From: Terebella lapidaria | Lineage: Eukaryota > Annelida > Polychaeta > Terebellida > Terebellidae | Length of the DNA stretch: 64,000 nt | Direction of reading: 5' to 3' | Assembly: GCA_949152475.1 (NCBI GenBank) | Contig: OX424566.1 | Location: 12,857,177 to 12,921,176 of the forward strand | Shown here: positions 11,717-24,234 of the stretch, one piece after another | How positions within the stretch are numbered: position 1 is the first letter of the stretch | How the letters are laid out: each line of letters begins with the position of its first letter | Translations under genes and position numbers: made by a program | Notes under the pieces: generated by a model | The model's database searches: none | What the model was told of the DNA's origin: nothing | What the model saw: the letters and a program-made list of their open reading frames with translations, nothing else

Positions 11717-14700
11717 TCAGTTGTCCAACTTTTTTGGCAACTGGTTAACGATCATGCTTTCCAGACACTCGAAGACCGTGTGAGGGTCCTGATCGCCATT
11801 GACGTGTTGTCCGCATGCGTAGAAGTCTTGTATTTCCTCCGTATACGCATGGTAACTGGACAGCCTCTGGCGGATGGATTCCTCTGTGTCTTTGGGGTTG
11901 GCTTCTAGCCGCTCTCGGACATCCAGCGTTCGCGGTGGGTTGTACAACATGTGGTAGCGATCGCCGGCGATCGGGTCCGTGGCTCTCGGCATTAGACGCT
12001 CAAAGACGGAGTCATTTGGCACTTGCAGGAAGAAAACTCTGCGACAGTAGTGAATAATCATATCAAACTCATTATACATGTATTCAGTTTCCAAAGATTA
12101 TTCATATATTGCAAATAAGGATTTTTAGCTGCTAAATTTTAGAACTAATGCTTCAGAATGACTTTATATTTAGTTAGTATCAAACCGGCAAACTCCAGTA
12201 AAATTATCATTAGATACATTTCGAAATTTCACGTCAGTGGTCAAAAAAACTTTGCCATACATGTTGAGACCTTGCAGTACCTGTTAGGCGCTAGACCTGC
12301 CCCGGACAGCTGCTCGGCCTGTTCACGTGTGAGGGGATACCCATGTAACACCCAGCCCCGGGTAGAGCAATCCAGACTCGTCAGACGGTCCTTCAGGATG
12401 TTCAACACCAGGGCGTCCGGTACTAAACAGTTGCGAGGTTATACAGGTGATAATATTATTTTGGAACGTGCTGATAATCCAGTGATGTTGTACTTTAATT
12501 TGAGTGATTTTTGTTGAATCAACGTGTATAGAATATATCTTTCACTTTGTTCTGTATAGTTTATCACTGTACAAAGCTATTTTGGTATAAGTGTTATGCC
12601 AATAAGATTTACACATCAATGTAATTATACTGGGGTAAATTGCAGAATGTAGTCCGTTTCTCACCCATGCTGCCTTTCTCAACATAAGGTTTACATGCTT
12701 GTCCTGACTTCGTCTCATCGGCTATTGCCTGCTTGATCAACTGTCCCATTGAAACTGTTCACATAAAAGTTTTTTTACCCAAGTTGAAAATAAATCCTTC
12801 ATTAAATATCTGAACTTCATAACTGTGACATCATAAACTACTGCAAGAATCAGTTTGACTATATATAAAATAGCTCACAAAGCCAACAGAAATTCACCAA
12901 AGGAAACTTGGATCAAGTTTTGTATTTCAGTCAATACACCCACCGTTGACAATGTTGTACTTGTTTGCGAGAAGCGTAGCTTGTACGCCCTTGCCGCTGC
13001 CTGTCGGCCCGCAGAGTACAATCCTTGGAGTGTGGGGGGCGATGGAGCGTGGCTTGGAGCTGAGGAACGTCATCACTGAATGACAAAACATAAAGGTTGC
13101 CATTTGCCCTTGGAATATTATTCAGTATACATCAGTTGTGTGTGTGGACTTCTGAGATAAAGAAAATTTTTGCTAATACTGAGAACTGAACCATCCAGAA
13201 ACATCTACCAGAAATTACTAAAGAAAAGTACAATTTTAACTGTGAATAAATCTGTTCGAAATAGTTATAATGAAATAGGATTCACAAAAAATACACAATG
13301 CCATGTAAAACAGTGAAGAACCTTGTGAGAAGACATCAGCTTTAGGCTGGTCAGCGTTGATGATTTTGTGGACCTTATCGTAACACTTGAGAATGCCGTC
13401 GATGTGTCGGTGATAAAGAATCAGTTGCTCGATCATCTCGTCCTCCGACGTTCCTGGAGCCTCTTGAAGTCTGGCCGCTACATCGGTGGCGGTCGGGTTA
13501 TCAAACGTCACGTGGTAGACGTCTGTGTGTGAGAAGCAGAATTTGAATGCTTTTTGATTGCATCAGGTGGTTTCAATTGATTGTTCAAATGGGGTGGTTT
13601 CCAACGAGTCTTGAAGAAGTTCAGTAAATGTATAATATGACATTCTCTTCAATGTTAAAGAAGTTGCTAAAAGATTCAACTCGGAGATACAAAGATTGCA
13701 ACAAAAGTCTAAAAACCTTACACTTATTGATGTATTTACATACCTCCCGTTTTGGGATCTATCCTCTTCCCGACGGCTCTCTCAATCAGCACTGTGTCTG
13801 GGGCCTCGAGGAGTACTGCGTATATGACAATGGAATTTCAATTGATATGAATGTGTGTCCGAGCAAGTAATAAGCTTGCAAGAAACAAAAATATATGCAC
13901 TGAAACTATGCACTGAACAGTATCAAATTATTTATATACATACAAATTTACTGACCAAGGTGTTTACAGGAAATGCCACAGGACTGCAGAGCGATTGCCT
14001 GCTCCCTCGTTTGAGGAAACCCATCCATGACCCAGCCTTTTTTCACACAGTCAAAGAGAGTCATCCTGTTCTGTATGAGCTTGACCCACAGATCTGTCGA
14101 TATTTCCTGGCCAGCTTTTTGCAGGGCCAAGGCTTCATTTTTCAAGGCTGTATCGGCCTCTTCAATGATTGAATCTTTGTGAAGATGTGCAGCTCGAAGC
14201 TTGCCAGCAACCATTTTGGCGATACTTCGCTTCCCGGATGCAGGCGGCCCCAGTACCATAATTTGCGGAACTGGTACAAAGATAATTATGAAAAATCAGG
14301 AATGATGATGAATATTTTTTAATAATTTATTCACATTCATGCCAGTCAATTCAGTGTATTACAATTTGGTATGCGATAATTATTCTCCTGACTCTAAACA
14401 GTGATAGCTCTGAACGGGTTTTCAAAACAAGAGTTTTGCAAGGTTCTTTAATGTATTGTAATTAATTCATTTAATTAATTTACCATCATCGTTGTCTTTC
14501 TTGAGTTGTTCTATGAGAAATGTCAGAGGGTCTACTGGTTTGTTGATAAGCAGCTGCTCCATCAGCCTCTGTGAACAAATTTGTATTTTTAGTACGAGCT
14601 GTCAGTCCTAACTTGGCCGCATCCCTAACTTGGCCATATTTTGTTACTTTTGTTGTAACATCTCCAGATATTTTGTTTCTTCTAATAAAGCAGATTGTTA

Positions 14701-15574
14701 CCTAGTATAGATTCATAACAGTCCAATTTCATTTATTTTCCGAGGATTATCTCACATTAAACGTTATTTATACAAATTATATGTAGTCCACTCTTTTATG
14801 CCATTCATTACGCGCCCGAGAGATAGTTATCGAGATTCATTTCCAAGTTCATGAGTTTAAAAAATGCTATCATACAAATCTTTCATTAAATTTATTGTTC
14901 ATATACTGAAATATGTATTCAGATGTTTACAATACTACACATTAATTGATGCCAAGACGATCAATTGGCTCCAGTATCCTTTCCATTCTTGAAATTGTGT
15001 TCATCCCAACATACATATTTCTATCTGTCGAAATATATTAGCAGGTGACTGAAAGATGTGCAAATTGCTTTGTTTCATGGCACAGGATATTAGTTTTGTC
15101 ATTTGATATAACATACAGATAAATTATGGCTTCAACTGAACAAGAAAATACATGGGCAAATTAGGGACTCTGTACTCTACTGTCGGCCAATGTTACATCG
15201 AGATTTAAGACACTCCTCTCACAATTCCTAGGCAATTAATGATTGGCAATGACGAACACAGACACATGGTGGAAAACATGCAGAAGGGACCTAATTTCAA
15301 CAAGGAAGAAGCCTGTTTCATCACTCGTCATATATTTCGATTTTTTGAAAGATATGACACAAAAGGTGGCCAAGTTAGGACTGACAGCTCGTAGTGAAAA
15401 TATCTGAAATATCCTTGAGCGATAATTGGGGAAAATACAACACAGATGCCTATCTGAACATCAACATAACATCGTTTCAGCACAAAATACCTTGTATAGC
15501 TCGAAAATCTCATGCTTTTCAGCATATGTGGCAAAATCAGGAGGAATTCGAAGCGGTCTTTTAGTCGTGTCCAT
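11717..15574 (-). CDS. AK8: Adenylate kinase 8, complete
   Basis: Nine exons on the minus strand: 15491-15574, 14484-14568, 13956-14270, 13744-13815, 13322-13522, 12944-13075, 12665-12754, 12281-12422, 11717-12038. They are in phase throughout and give 480 residues, against about 479 in human AK8. The start MDTTKRPLRIPPDF matches the family N-terminus. Two AK domains are visible: P-loop GPPASGK at about residues 64-70 with GWVMDGFPQTREQA, then GKRIDPKTG; second P-loop GPTGSGKG at 275-282 with GWVLHGYPLTREQA and TDPIAGDRYHMLYNPP. The end INxLPKK-type motif is present as VNQLPKKLDN. AK8 interconverts AMP/ATP and ADP and is known as a ciliary (axonemal) protein. Note GKR rather than GK[ST/G] after the first P-loop lysine. 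CFAP77 lies divergently upstream. Confidence 0.97.
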
Positions 15575-15614
15575 TTTGAAATAAAAAGAAATGCTTTCGC
15601 TTTGCTTTTTCTTG

Positions 15615-15628
15615 GCTTCCCTGGCAAC
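15615..15628 (-). promoter_or_regulatory. RFX X-box-like site upstream of AK8
   Basis: On the minus strand this reads GTTGCCAGGGAAGC, about 41 bp upstream of the AK8 start codon. The left half GTTGCC is a perfect RFX half-site; the right half is degenerate. RFX factors drive many ciliary genes in animals. A CRE-like tgacgt lies beside it. The match is by eye only. Confidence 0.4.
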
Positions 15629-17033
15629 GATGACGTGCACGTTGTGATTGCGAACTGCGAATTTTCCCTGTGGCTCACCAGATTTAAGTTCTACGGAAGC
15701 GCATTAAACTCAACCAATTGAATGCAAAAATTTTCATTTTCATATGTTAGTGAAAAAAAGGCATAAAATGTTAAACCATTTTCAAGTTTGCGCTGCCCCT
15801 AACAGTACAACAATAGGACACAAGAAAAATATTTTATCTCGTCCCGAGGAATTAGAATTACTATTTCGTCTGGACGAATTATAGTCTCCTCGATACAGTA
15901 CATTATGATTATCACATGAACGAAGCGAATGAGTCCCAAACGATGGAGGGCGAGTCTGGGGCTCTTGAGCGGGCCCCAGAAGCAAAATGGTTTCTGGGTT
16001 CAACTGCGGTTATCTGGCACTATTTAGAGTATTTAAAGTTCTGTTTCACATATCACTACTGAATGCGTATTCAAACCGCTACCGGTATGGAAATTCCAGT
16101 GTTACCGTCTATATTTTATATATTAAAAAAACATCTTTTTGTTTTTCCGGTTCAGCAAGATATAATAATAGTATATCAAAAAATACGGAAAAAAAGTTTG
16201 TGAACAGGCTTGCAAGCCTTGCATTATGCCAAATAAATGTCTAATTTGCAGATTAGTTTCTGATTAGTTTAAACGTATTTATTTGCATTGGATTACCCGA
16301 TAGCTTATAGCTAATCGAGGGGCTTTCCATAAACGTATATACAAGAACAATAATGAACATCAAAAGTGGCAAACAAGTAAAGCATTTTTTAGGAAAAATA
16401 AATTAGCCACAACCACGAATAATTACTAGAATGAACATATAATACAACCTTTTCAATGAATGAATGACTGAATGAATAATGAATGAAAATTGTTGTTTTG
16501 AAATATTATTATGCTCCCCCCCCCCCCTAATTTGTCGCATTAGGGGCCTACACAGAACGATAGAAAAAAATTAGCATTCATACTTATAATACATAAACCC
16601 TAAATCAAGGCTTCATAATTGAGTTCATTAGAATCTCAACAGAAATTTCATGTTCATTAAATATTTATTTGATGAGAAAGTATGGAAATGTAGGGATATA
16701 CCATAACCTCTCAGCTAGGAACGAATGAGACGAATCAATCAAAATTTTGTGACTTTTTACTGGACAAATTTCTACCCAAAAAGTCGGTTTTATTGAATAA
16801 AAAATTGGCGATTAGATTATTTTTCGTTACCCTTCTCATGGAGAAGGATTTTTAGACACTGGTTTGGTTCATGTGAACTGGTTCATGTTTTGTACCAGAA
16901 AGTCTCACAAAAAATCTAAAACTTGCACCAAATCCAGAAAATAGACACCGAATAAACACTGGTACATGGAAATTTTATAAGTACGAGCACCACTCCTCAA
17001 ATGTTGAAACCTAACATTACTTACTAAAGCCAG
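15629..17033. other. AK8-CFAP77 intergenic, AT-rich
   Basis: No exon supported. Contains a C12 run at 16516-16527. Short frames on both strands have no family resemblance. Confidence 0.45.
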
Positions 17034-17608
17034 GTTCAACACAATACCTCATATGATTTTTGGCCATAACTTCGTTTAGTAATGTCAGATCAATTTTGAA
17101 ATTTTGTTTGTTTCCATTTGACAAAGAAAAACATATTTTTTCACCAAATGTCAGATTCCTGTCTTGAAATATGAAAACAGTTGGCAATTTACTCCAATGT
17201 TAAATTTCACCTCAAACATGAAATTTGCTAGTCTGAACAGAATTTGACATGTTGTTCGATGTTGGAATTGCAGAGTACTTTGTGAGAACAGGTATTTTAT
17301 TAGAACATACCCGTATGTATTTTCCAACTCAAAAACTTTCCTCATATTATATTTCTTAGCGGAATAAAGACCATGAAATCACCAAATTTGCTAGAATTCC
17401 CGTGATCGGATGTGGGCCCAACATTTACCATTGGGGTAGTTTACCAACCCTACTTTCAGTTTTCAAGATAGAAGTCTGAAATTCGGTGGACAAAATATGG
17501 TTTTATGCCAAATGGAAATGTATAAAATTTCAAATTGATCCGACCACCCTAAACGAAGTCATTGCCAAAAATCATATGAGGTTTTTTTTTGTTGAACTTG
17601 ACTTCAGT
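17034..17608. repeat. 575 bp foldback element
   Basis: The left arm (17034 to about 17205) and right arm (about 17405 to 17608) are imperfect reverse complements. Shared words are cctcatatgatttttggc, acttcgtttag and gatcaa-tttgaaatttt. Related but shorter sequence recurs near 23563-23740 and 52060-52450, so this is a dispersed family. No coding capacity; a non-autonomous element with long inverted repeats is likely. Confidence 0.65.
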
Positions 17609-17950
17609 ATGCATTATTGACATCTTTAGAATATCACTAGATCTATTCCTAGTTCAACTCATTTCTGAGGTATTTCAAGTTTGTATGAACCTGATTCACT
17701 TTTACTGTGAATTGATCCAAATCCTATCTGTAGCCTGGTTTCTATAGCGGCCAGAAGGCTATTATTTGATTGAAGGATTTCAAAATAATAATAATTTAAG
17801 TTCAATAATGCCATAGAGAATTTCAAACCCAATTTTGCTATGAGATGAGACCCTCAGCAACCATGGTGTGTGTTGCCTCAGTGTGTTCTGCAACGCAGTG
17901 CCCTTCGCATTTAGCCCAGAACATAAAACCGCAGCCCGCGAATAACTGAT

Positions 17951-17960
17951 TCTCGCGAGA
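17951..17960 (+). promoter_or_regulatory. TCTCGCGAGA promoter palindrome
   Basis: Perfect 10 bp palindrome 140 bp upstream of the CFAP77 start codon. This motif is known as a core-promoter element of TATA-less, broadly expressed animal genes. No TATA box was seen at the expected place. Confidence 0.5.
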
Positions 17961-17979
17961 TTTGCAATGAGATCGAAAT

Positions 17980-17993
17980 GTTGCCATAGAGAT
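17980..17993 (+). promoter_or_regulatory. RFX X-box-like site upstream of CFAP77
   Basis: Reads GTTGCCATAGAGAT, 107 bp upstream of the start codon. The left ten bases fit the X-box consensus GTTGCCATRG; the right half is imperfect. Fits a gene for an axonemal protein and parallels the site before AK8. Confidence 0.45.
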
Positions 17994-18099
17994 TACGACG
18001 CCATTTTCCAGCAGAAAGCGCGGAGCAAGCAGCAAAAGAGGCTCTGTTGATCACTGAATAAGTTTAGCGTTTTAGAACAAGCTACAAAAAGTTGTCAGG

Positions 18100-21000
18100 A
18101 TGGCGGCCGCGGTTTCTCAGCCCTTCGAATACACTGCCACTGGCACACTCGGCGACAAACGCGACACAATGCTGGAAAACCAACTGTTGCTGCGGGTAAA
18201 TTTCAGATTGAATGAATTGTCAAATCCAACTCAACTGAACTGGCAACTTCAACTGTTTACACTTGTTTGATCCCAGTTTACACTAGATCTACAGCTGTTT
18301 ACCAGGCTGCCACTGTTCTCAACATTCAGCTCAAACATAGGAAATCAAATGCTTACAGTATAAAATGCTTACAGTATGGTCGGTCATAGATTGAATGCAA
18401 TCTCTGTGTGATCTTGACGATAAACAGAGATTGAGACCAACGTCACAAAAATATAAACATTCAAACTGTATGCCTGGGATGTATCGCATGATTCATGAAT
18501 CGATCATAGACAATGCAATATAAAACGTCATAAACGTAATATGATGGTCGGGTGGGAAACTCAAAATGGGGATCGTGACTGTACATGTAAATGAAAACAT
18601 TTGCCTCAAAAACTCTGAATACAACGACTCTGCACTCAGGATGTAAAATTTCGTGTGTATATGCAGTAAGGTGAGTTATTTTAGATCCAAACTACATGAG
18701 TTAGATGGTGTCCCGCGGTGATTTTCATACCTGTTTTGATGTTTCAAAAAGTCGTTTCTAATAAAATGTCATGTTGGTTTACAGCCGCTCTGAGGCGGCT
18801 GTATCTTATGGCTAGGTCGGTCACTAAGTTATCGTGGTAAGTTATCGTGGTAATGTTTGTTTGGTTGTGTACAATTTCGTTTTCGTGTATTTTTCTGTAA
18901 AAAAACAAATGCATGATTATGTTAATTGTCCCACCTGTCCTATGAAGAAAAAAAATGCGGACGAAGCAGTAGAATTAATAAAAAGAAAAGAAACTTTAAA
19001 AATATTATCAATAAAAATTTGTCAAATTGATGAAATTACATAAATCGTCACTTCCTCTTATGAAAACTGATAAAAGACTTCTAAGCTGATTTGATATTTA
19101 AATTATTGAATATAAAATAAAAATTGGTCGTTTTCCACAAAAGTGCAGCACTACATACTGTGGCAAAGATCAAATCAGAAATTTCACAACCTTCGAACAA
19201 TCAGTACCACGATATCTTAGTGACGTTATGAACATTTTGGGCACACGACTGAAATTCATTTTCACTTCCACTACTCTCCCTCACAGAGACGACTAAGAGA
19301 AAAAGTTATGTTATAATTTGAAAGATAGCTCATACAAGGTGATAACATAATTAGGGTTTCACATAATAAAATTTCCCATTAAATAGTTAGCAAAATTTTC
19401 TTGATGCCACGATAACTTAGTGATCCAGGCTATATAAAATCATATAAAAATACAGCCGACTCAGAGCGGCTGTAAACCAACATGCCTTTTTATTAGAAAC
19501 GACTTTTTGAAACATTAATACACATATGAAAACTGATGGGGGACACCATCTAACACATGCAGTTTGGATCTAAAATAACTGACCTTACTGCATATACACA
19601 CGGAATTTACCATCCTGAGTGCAGAGTCATTGTATCCAGAATTTTTGAGATAAATGTTTTCATTTTCAGTCATGATTATCGATCCCCATTTTGAGTTTCC
19701 CACCCGACCATCATATTAGGTTTACGACATTTTCAATTGCATTGTCTATGCATACAGCTTGAATGTTTATATTTTTGTGACGTTGTTGTCATTCTCTGTT
19801 TATCGTCAAGATCACAGAGATTGCGTTCAATCTAATAAAATCCTAAATTTTGCCGTTTCCATGTTACATTTCAGGAGCATAAAGTGGGCAATTCTCTTTC
19901 TTCTAAGTTCTAGGTAAAGTCACTTCACACTCTGGGGTGGATGGCCCGACCCACATGCCATCCACCCCAGAGTGTGAAGTGACTTTACCTAGTTTCTTCA
20001 TGATAATCAGCCTGAGCGTCGTGTCTCAGGCTGCATGATAATTAATGATAATCATAGTAAACAATTCTCTATCATAATCAATTGTCATTCCGGATGTTAA
20101 CTATAGGAAATCAGGTTCTAACACCCCGCAGCTAGACGTATCGAGACGATACTATTCCATGACGAAAATTACAACAATGATTTGAATGAACATTCACTTG
20201 TTCCGGCCATAGAAATGAATCACGTTGCTGTTGTGATACAATAATTAATGTGAAAGTCCTTGACTCGATGAGCTTGATTTCACCCATTCTTATTTTGCCG
20301 CATAATGCATTGGTCTGTGAGCAGTGGTTTTTCGGCGAAAACTCCGTCAATATTTAAGATAATCCAATTTTGACAGGTATATTATCTCGAAACTGCCCAA
20401 CTAAGAATGCAGTTTCAAGAAGATTGGATGCGAAGCAAAAAAGTTGGCCTACATGTATCTCGTCCATAGTAAAAATCAGGTGAAATCGGCCGTGCACCGC
20501 CCCTCAGGCGTCGTAGCATTCCTATAGATAAAGTTTTGTCTATTTCGTTATATTTAGACCAAATGGGCCAACTTCTTTGTTTATACACCAATCTCTCCCA
20601 CACTATATACTATTAGTGAACATAAAATAAGACTCTTTCCAAAATGTTCATCGAAATATAAAAGTTATTGACGTTATAAGCACGAAAAAAACCACTGCTC
20701 CCAGACCAATGACGCCGACTATAAACTGCATATGTTCGATAAACCTCAATCTGATATCCTCAAGCCCATGCAGCTATGGCTTTCAATTTAACTTAACTAT
20801 CGAATTTGCTACTCGGCAAAATTGTAGATGTGACGAAATTTAGACGTATCTATAGGTCTCTACTTGTACAATGCAAGATGTTTTCTTCAGCTGATGCTCA
20901 ACCCATAACATCAAATAAACTTTCACTCTATCATTGATACCTTACACAGTGTGAGCTTGGCCGACCAATGAAGCGGGGGTATACAGCCTACCCTGGCATG

Positions 21001-22732
21001 TCATATCGTTATGGCAAACCAAACGCTGTCAAGGACGGTGGCGCAGCAGAAGGTACTGGTGAAATGTTTGCCTCAGGCCAATTCTCATGTTGGCATTATC
21101 AGTTTTCTTGATAATTTTTCGAATCAAACGCTAGGTATTTAATGGATTGGATAGATCAGAAATTTCCTTTTGAAAAGTTCAGCGTGTTTAGACACTGCAA
21201 TAAAAATGTATGTCTTGAGAACTGTTTGAATCTACATGATACTAAAGTACCATTGAACCCAGCGTCTGAAGTTCTTCAATGAATAATAATTTTCGCTCCA
21301 GCCCTGAGTGAATATCCGGCAGCCGGCAATGCCAAGTACTTCCACAAGCTCAGCTCTGGCCAGGGAAACGGTGCACAGGCGGAGCGTGATTTCATGGCAC
21401 TGAACAGAAATGCTGTGCTAGCTGGTCTGACATCAGCCAAGGAGCACTACCAGTTCAGAGCGACACACGATATCCGCAGACGAACGCAGACTGAGGGCGA
21501 CAGCAAGAAAACGTCCAGGAGAATACTGCCACACATGGTCTATGGGATTGCCACCAGGTGAAATGACATATTTGGTGTTCTCTTGGTTTTTGCTCAAATT
21601 CGAAATGAAAGAATTTACGTACGTTCTTGAAATAAGCTTTCTAGTTGTGAGTATTCCTTTGGGAATGCTTGCAGAATCATGAATATTTCGATTGGTGGAT
21701 TTAGAAAAGGTTTCTGTTTGCAGGTTTGAAGCTTGTTCTTCTTTTCATGTCAATGTAAAATATGAAAAATTCAGGTATTGGTTGCAATTCGTTCATTGGA
21801 AAATAATGTACAATTTAAAACTCTTTCAGACCGTCGACTCCAATCCATGATCTGTTGGAACACAAGTATCAGGACCGCTGGCTCAACGAACGCTCGTCTG
21901 CGGAGCAATCTCGCAGACAGAAGGACGAACACAAGGTCGGTACACTGTACAGGATCATGCACTTAATTATATCTTGAGGTCCTAGTAAATGCAAAACTTG
22001 TGTGTACCTCTCTTCAAAATTATAATATATTTTTTATTGATCCCATTTCTGATTTGATTACCAATTACATGTACATGTTCTTGCAGATGTATATCTAGAG
22101 GAAATGAAAAGTTTAGCTGACTTTATGCAATTATATTTTGGCAAAATTTTAATAATGTATTTTCGCCAGCACCAAGAAGTTCTTGGCTTGTGTATTAACT
22201 GTTACGTTGTTGTCCCCCCAGCGCCTGACCCCGGGCCGAGTACACGACACGAGAGCGTCCAAGCTGAGAGCACATCAGATCCCGGTCGATTCTGCCCCTC
22301 TCTGGCAACTCCCCAAGTTTGGCGCCAAGGTTTGTATAAAGTCGTTTGAAATGTGTATCTATGGTTTAGACCATGCACTGTATTCAACTGATATATGCAT
22401 GTACATTAGGGTTTTTATTTTGCTTTTTGTATCTTGGATAAAAAATTCAGACTTGATGAAGATTACCTGAATAAGATCTGTTTGTAATCTTGGAAACCTG
22501 TAAACTGCATGTACAAAGATGGCTGGTGGGATAATTGTGAATTATTATGTAGTTCAGTGCATTTGGTAAAAAAAAAAACACTGTTTTTGTTTTACCCTGC
22601 CAGGCGACGCCACATTTGGAGACCTTCCGCACTGAGAAGGCTCGATCTGCCGCATTCCAGAACCACAGCGCGGACCGGACGTCAAGGAAGGGACTTCATG
22701 GACAGGGCTGCTACGAACCAGCCAAGTACTGA
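18100..22732 (+). CDS. CFAP77: Cilia- and flagella-associated protein 77, complete
   Basis: Six exons: 18100-18195, 20950-21052, 21302-21557, 21830-21935, 22222-22329, 22604-22732, in phase, giving 265 residues. The ATG follows a GC-rich leader (agg ATG GCG GCC GCG). Recognisable parts are CELGRPMKRGYTAYP and YGKPNAVKDGGAAE (residues 33-66), AEYPAAGNAKYF-like text in exon 3, RPSTPIHDLLEHKYQDRWL in exon 4, and an Arg-rich C-terminus ending GQGCYEPAKY. These match the CFAP77 (DUF4483, C9orf171) family, a microtubule inner protein of axonemal doublets. There is no transmembrane segment or signal peptide. Intron 1 (2.75 kb) is packed with foldback repeats. A candidate poly(A) signal AATAAA lies at 23514-23519. 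Confidence 0.95.
18388..19832. repeat. 1.45 kb foldback element with ~430-450 bp arms, in CFAP77 intron 1
   Basis: Left arm 18388-18837 and right arm 19407-19832 are reverse complements over almost their whole length, with modest divergence and a few indels. The outer ends read agattgaatgcaatctct and its complement; the inner ends read cactaagttatcgtgg. The arms include an own small palindrome (agccgctctgaggcggct). The ~570 bp interior is AT-rich with only a 69-residue frame and no transposase. As part of the CFAP77 transcript it could form a long RNA duplex. Confidence 0.9.
19910..19992. repeat. 83 bp hairpin element, perfect 36 bp arms
   Basis: Arms 19910-19945 and 19957-19992 are perfect reverse complements (outer end ctaggtaaagtcacttcac) with an 11-base loop. 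The same family recurs at 41662-41735 in the opposite orientation. It is far too short to code; a miniature mobile hairpin is the best reading. Confidence 0.95.
20308..20711. repeat. 404 bp foldback, CFAP77 intron 1
   Basis: Outer arms 20308-20334 and 20683-20711 pair (cattggtctgtgagcagtgg against its complement with small indels). A nested pair, gcaaaaaagttggcc near 20433 and ggccaacttctttg near 20566, lies inside. More degenerate than the element at 18388-19832. Confidence 0.6.
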
Positions 22733-24234
22733 CCTGGATTCCACCTGGGACCCTTTTATACCGCTGCCAGTATTTACTGATCGCCATTATGCCAAATTCT
22801 TGTTTGTGGTTGTGTGTGTCTCTCTCTGGACTTGTCAGATCTGTTGAGTTACGGAATTGTGATCTCAAGTAGATGAATTGTGTGGGGATGGGTATAATAT
22901 ATTTTTTCTGCGAAACAAGCAGAGGTGCATCGCTGATTGCCAAAAATACCACACTTGTATTTATATACAAACGGTATTACCGGTAATTACCCCATTGCCA
23001 ACTGTGATATGCTTTTTATAGTGTTTTTATCATACGTAAATATAGCTTGGTGGAGCAGTCCAAACACACGTGTGAGTGATGTGCAAGTGTTTTGTGCAAT
23101 ATAGAACAAAAACATTACCTTTAACCGCTCTTGCGGAACTAGTCTGTATATCGGTAAGCATATCCATTGCACATGTACTGGACTAGAAAAGTGCCTTCGT
23201 CTATAATCAGTATTGAATTAGGACGTGAACTGTGAGAGAAAATCCTATTCTGAAGTAGGATATATCATTTGTGTCTGTGCAGTATTATCACAGTGATATC
23301 AATGATAAACTTTCATTGTCTAGGACTTTATCTATACAAGAATTGTGCTGCAATGCTGGATACAATATTTATCACTATACATGTATGATATAATTATATA
23401 ATATACTGTTGAGTCATATTGCTTGATAGGATATTTTGTGTGTTTGTATATAATATATTTATTAATATGACATGTATATTTATGTGGTATTTCACTCGAT
23501 GCCGACAGTCTATAATAAAGTGACTGAAAGTCCTTGGGGAAGTGGTATGTAAAAATCTCCTGGAAGTCAAACGGCAATTCCATGTCAAATTTCACATCAA
23601 ACTTCTATTGCAAAAATTTAAAAACTTGGCAATCTACTCCAATGTTTAGATTTTGTGACAATTTTTTGCATTAGAAATGTGAAATTTTGTAGAAAATTGC
23701 CATTTGACTTCCAAATAAAGTATGTAAAGTTACGACACAATATCATTTGACATCGCAATAATGTGCAAAAATCAGTTTAAAGGAGTCGGCAAAATAGTTG
23801 ATCCATATTTGTATTGATGAGATATTGACATATGACACCCAGACTGTATTTGATATGATCTGATGTTTATTGAATGCCCATATGTATCCAAACACCATGT
23901 TATTTAGTTTAATCAGGGTTGCATTTTGCTATGGATAATTTCAAGGGAAGATCTACAGAGCAAAACACAACACGTTTCCCATTTTAACAGAATACACATT
24001 ATAGCAGACCATATACGCAAAAGTAGCAAAAACACTTATGACAATAGATAGTTTTAGATAATATTCCATAATGCTGTTAATGCATGCTGGAAAAAGTTCA
24101 TATCATAAAATTTTATTAGCGATACAAGGTCAAAATATCATTATAGTACCTGTATAGGGGTAAGAAAGTTATCAATAACTGAGTGTATTCGCGTCGATTC
24201 ATCTCGGTTCACGGTTCAGCTGGAGTCTCCCTGT
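22733..24234. other. CFAP77-Pif-like intergenic, convergent 3' ends
   Basis: Holds the presumed 3' UTRs of both convergent genes: AATAAA on the plus strand at 23514-23519 and on the minus strand at 24112-24117. Around 23563-23715 there is a short inverted repeat (aagtcaaacggcaatt and aattgccatttgactt), related to repeats at 17.1 and 52.1 kb. No exon seen. Confidence 0.5.

Noticed and set aside
18834-19043. 69-aa frame inside the foldback element as a transposase
   Set aside because: Too short, Lys-rich by composition, no catalytic motif.
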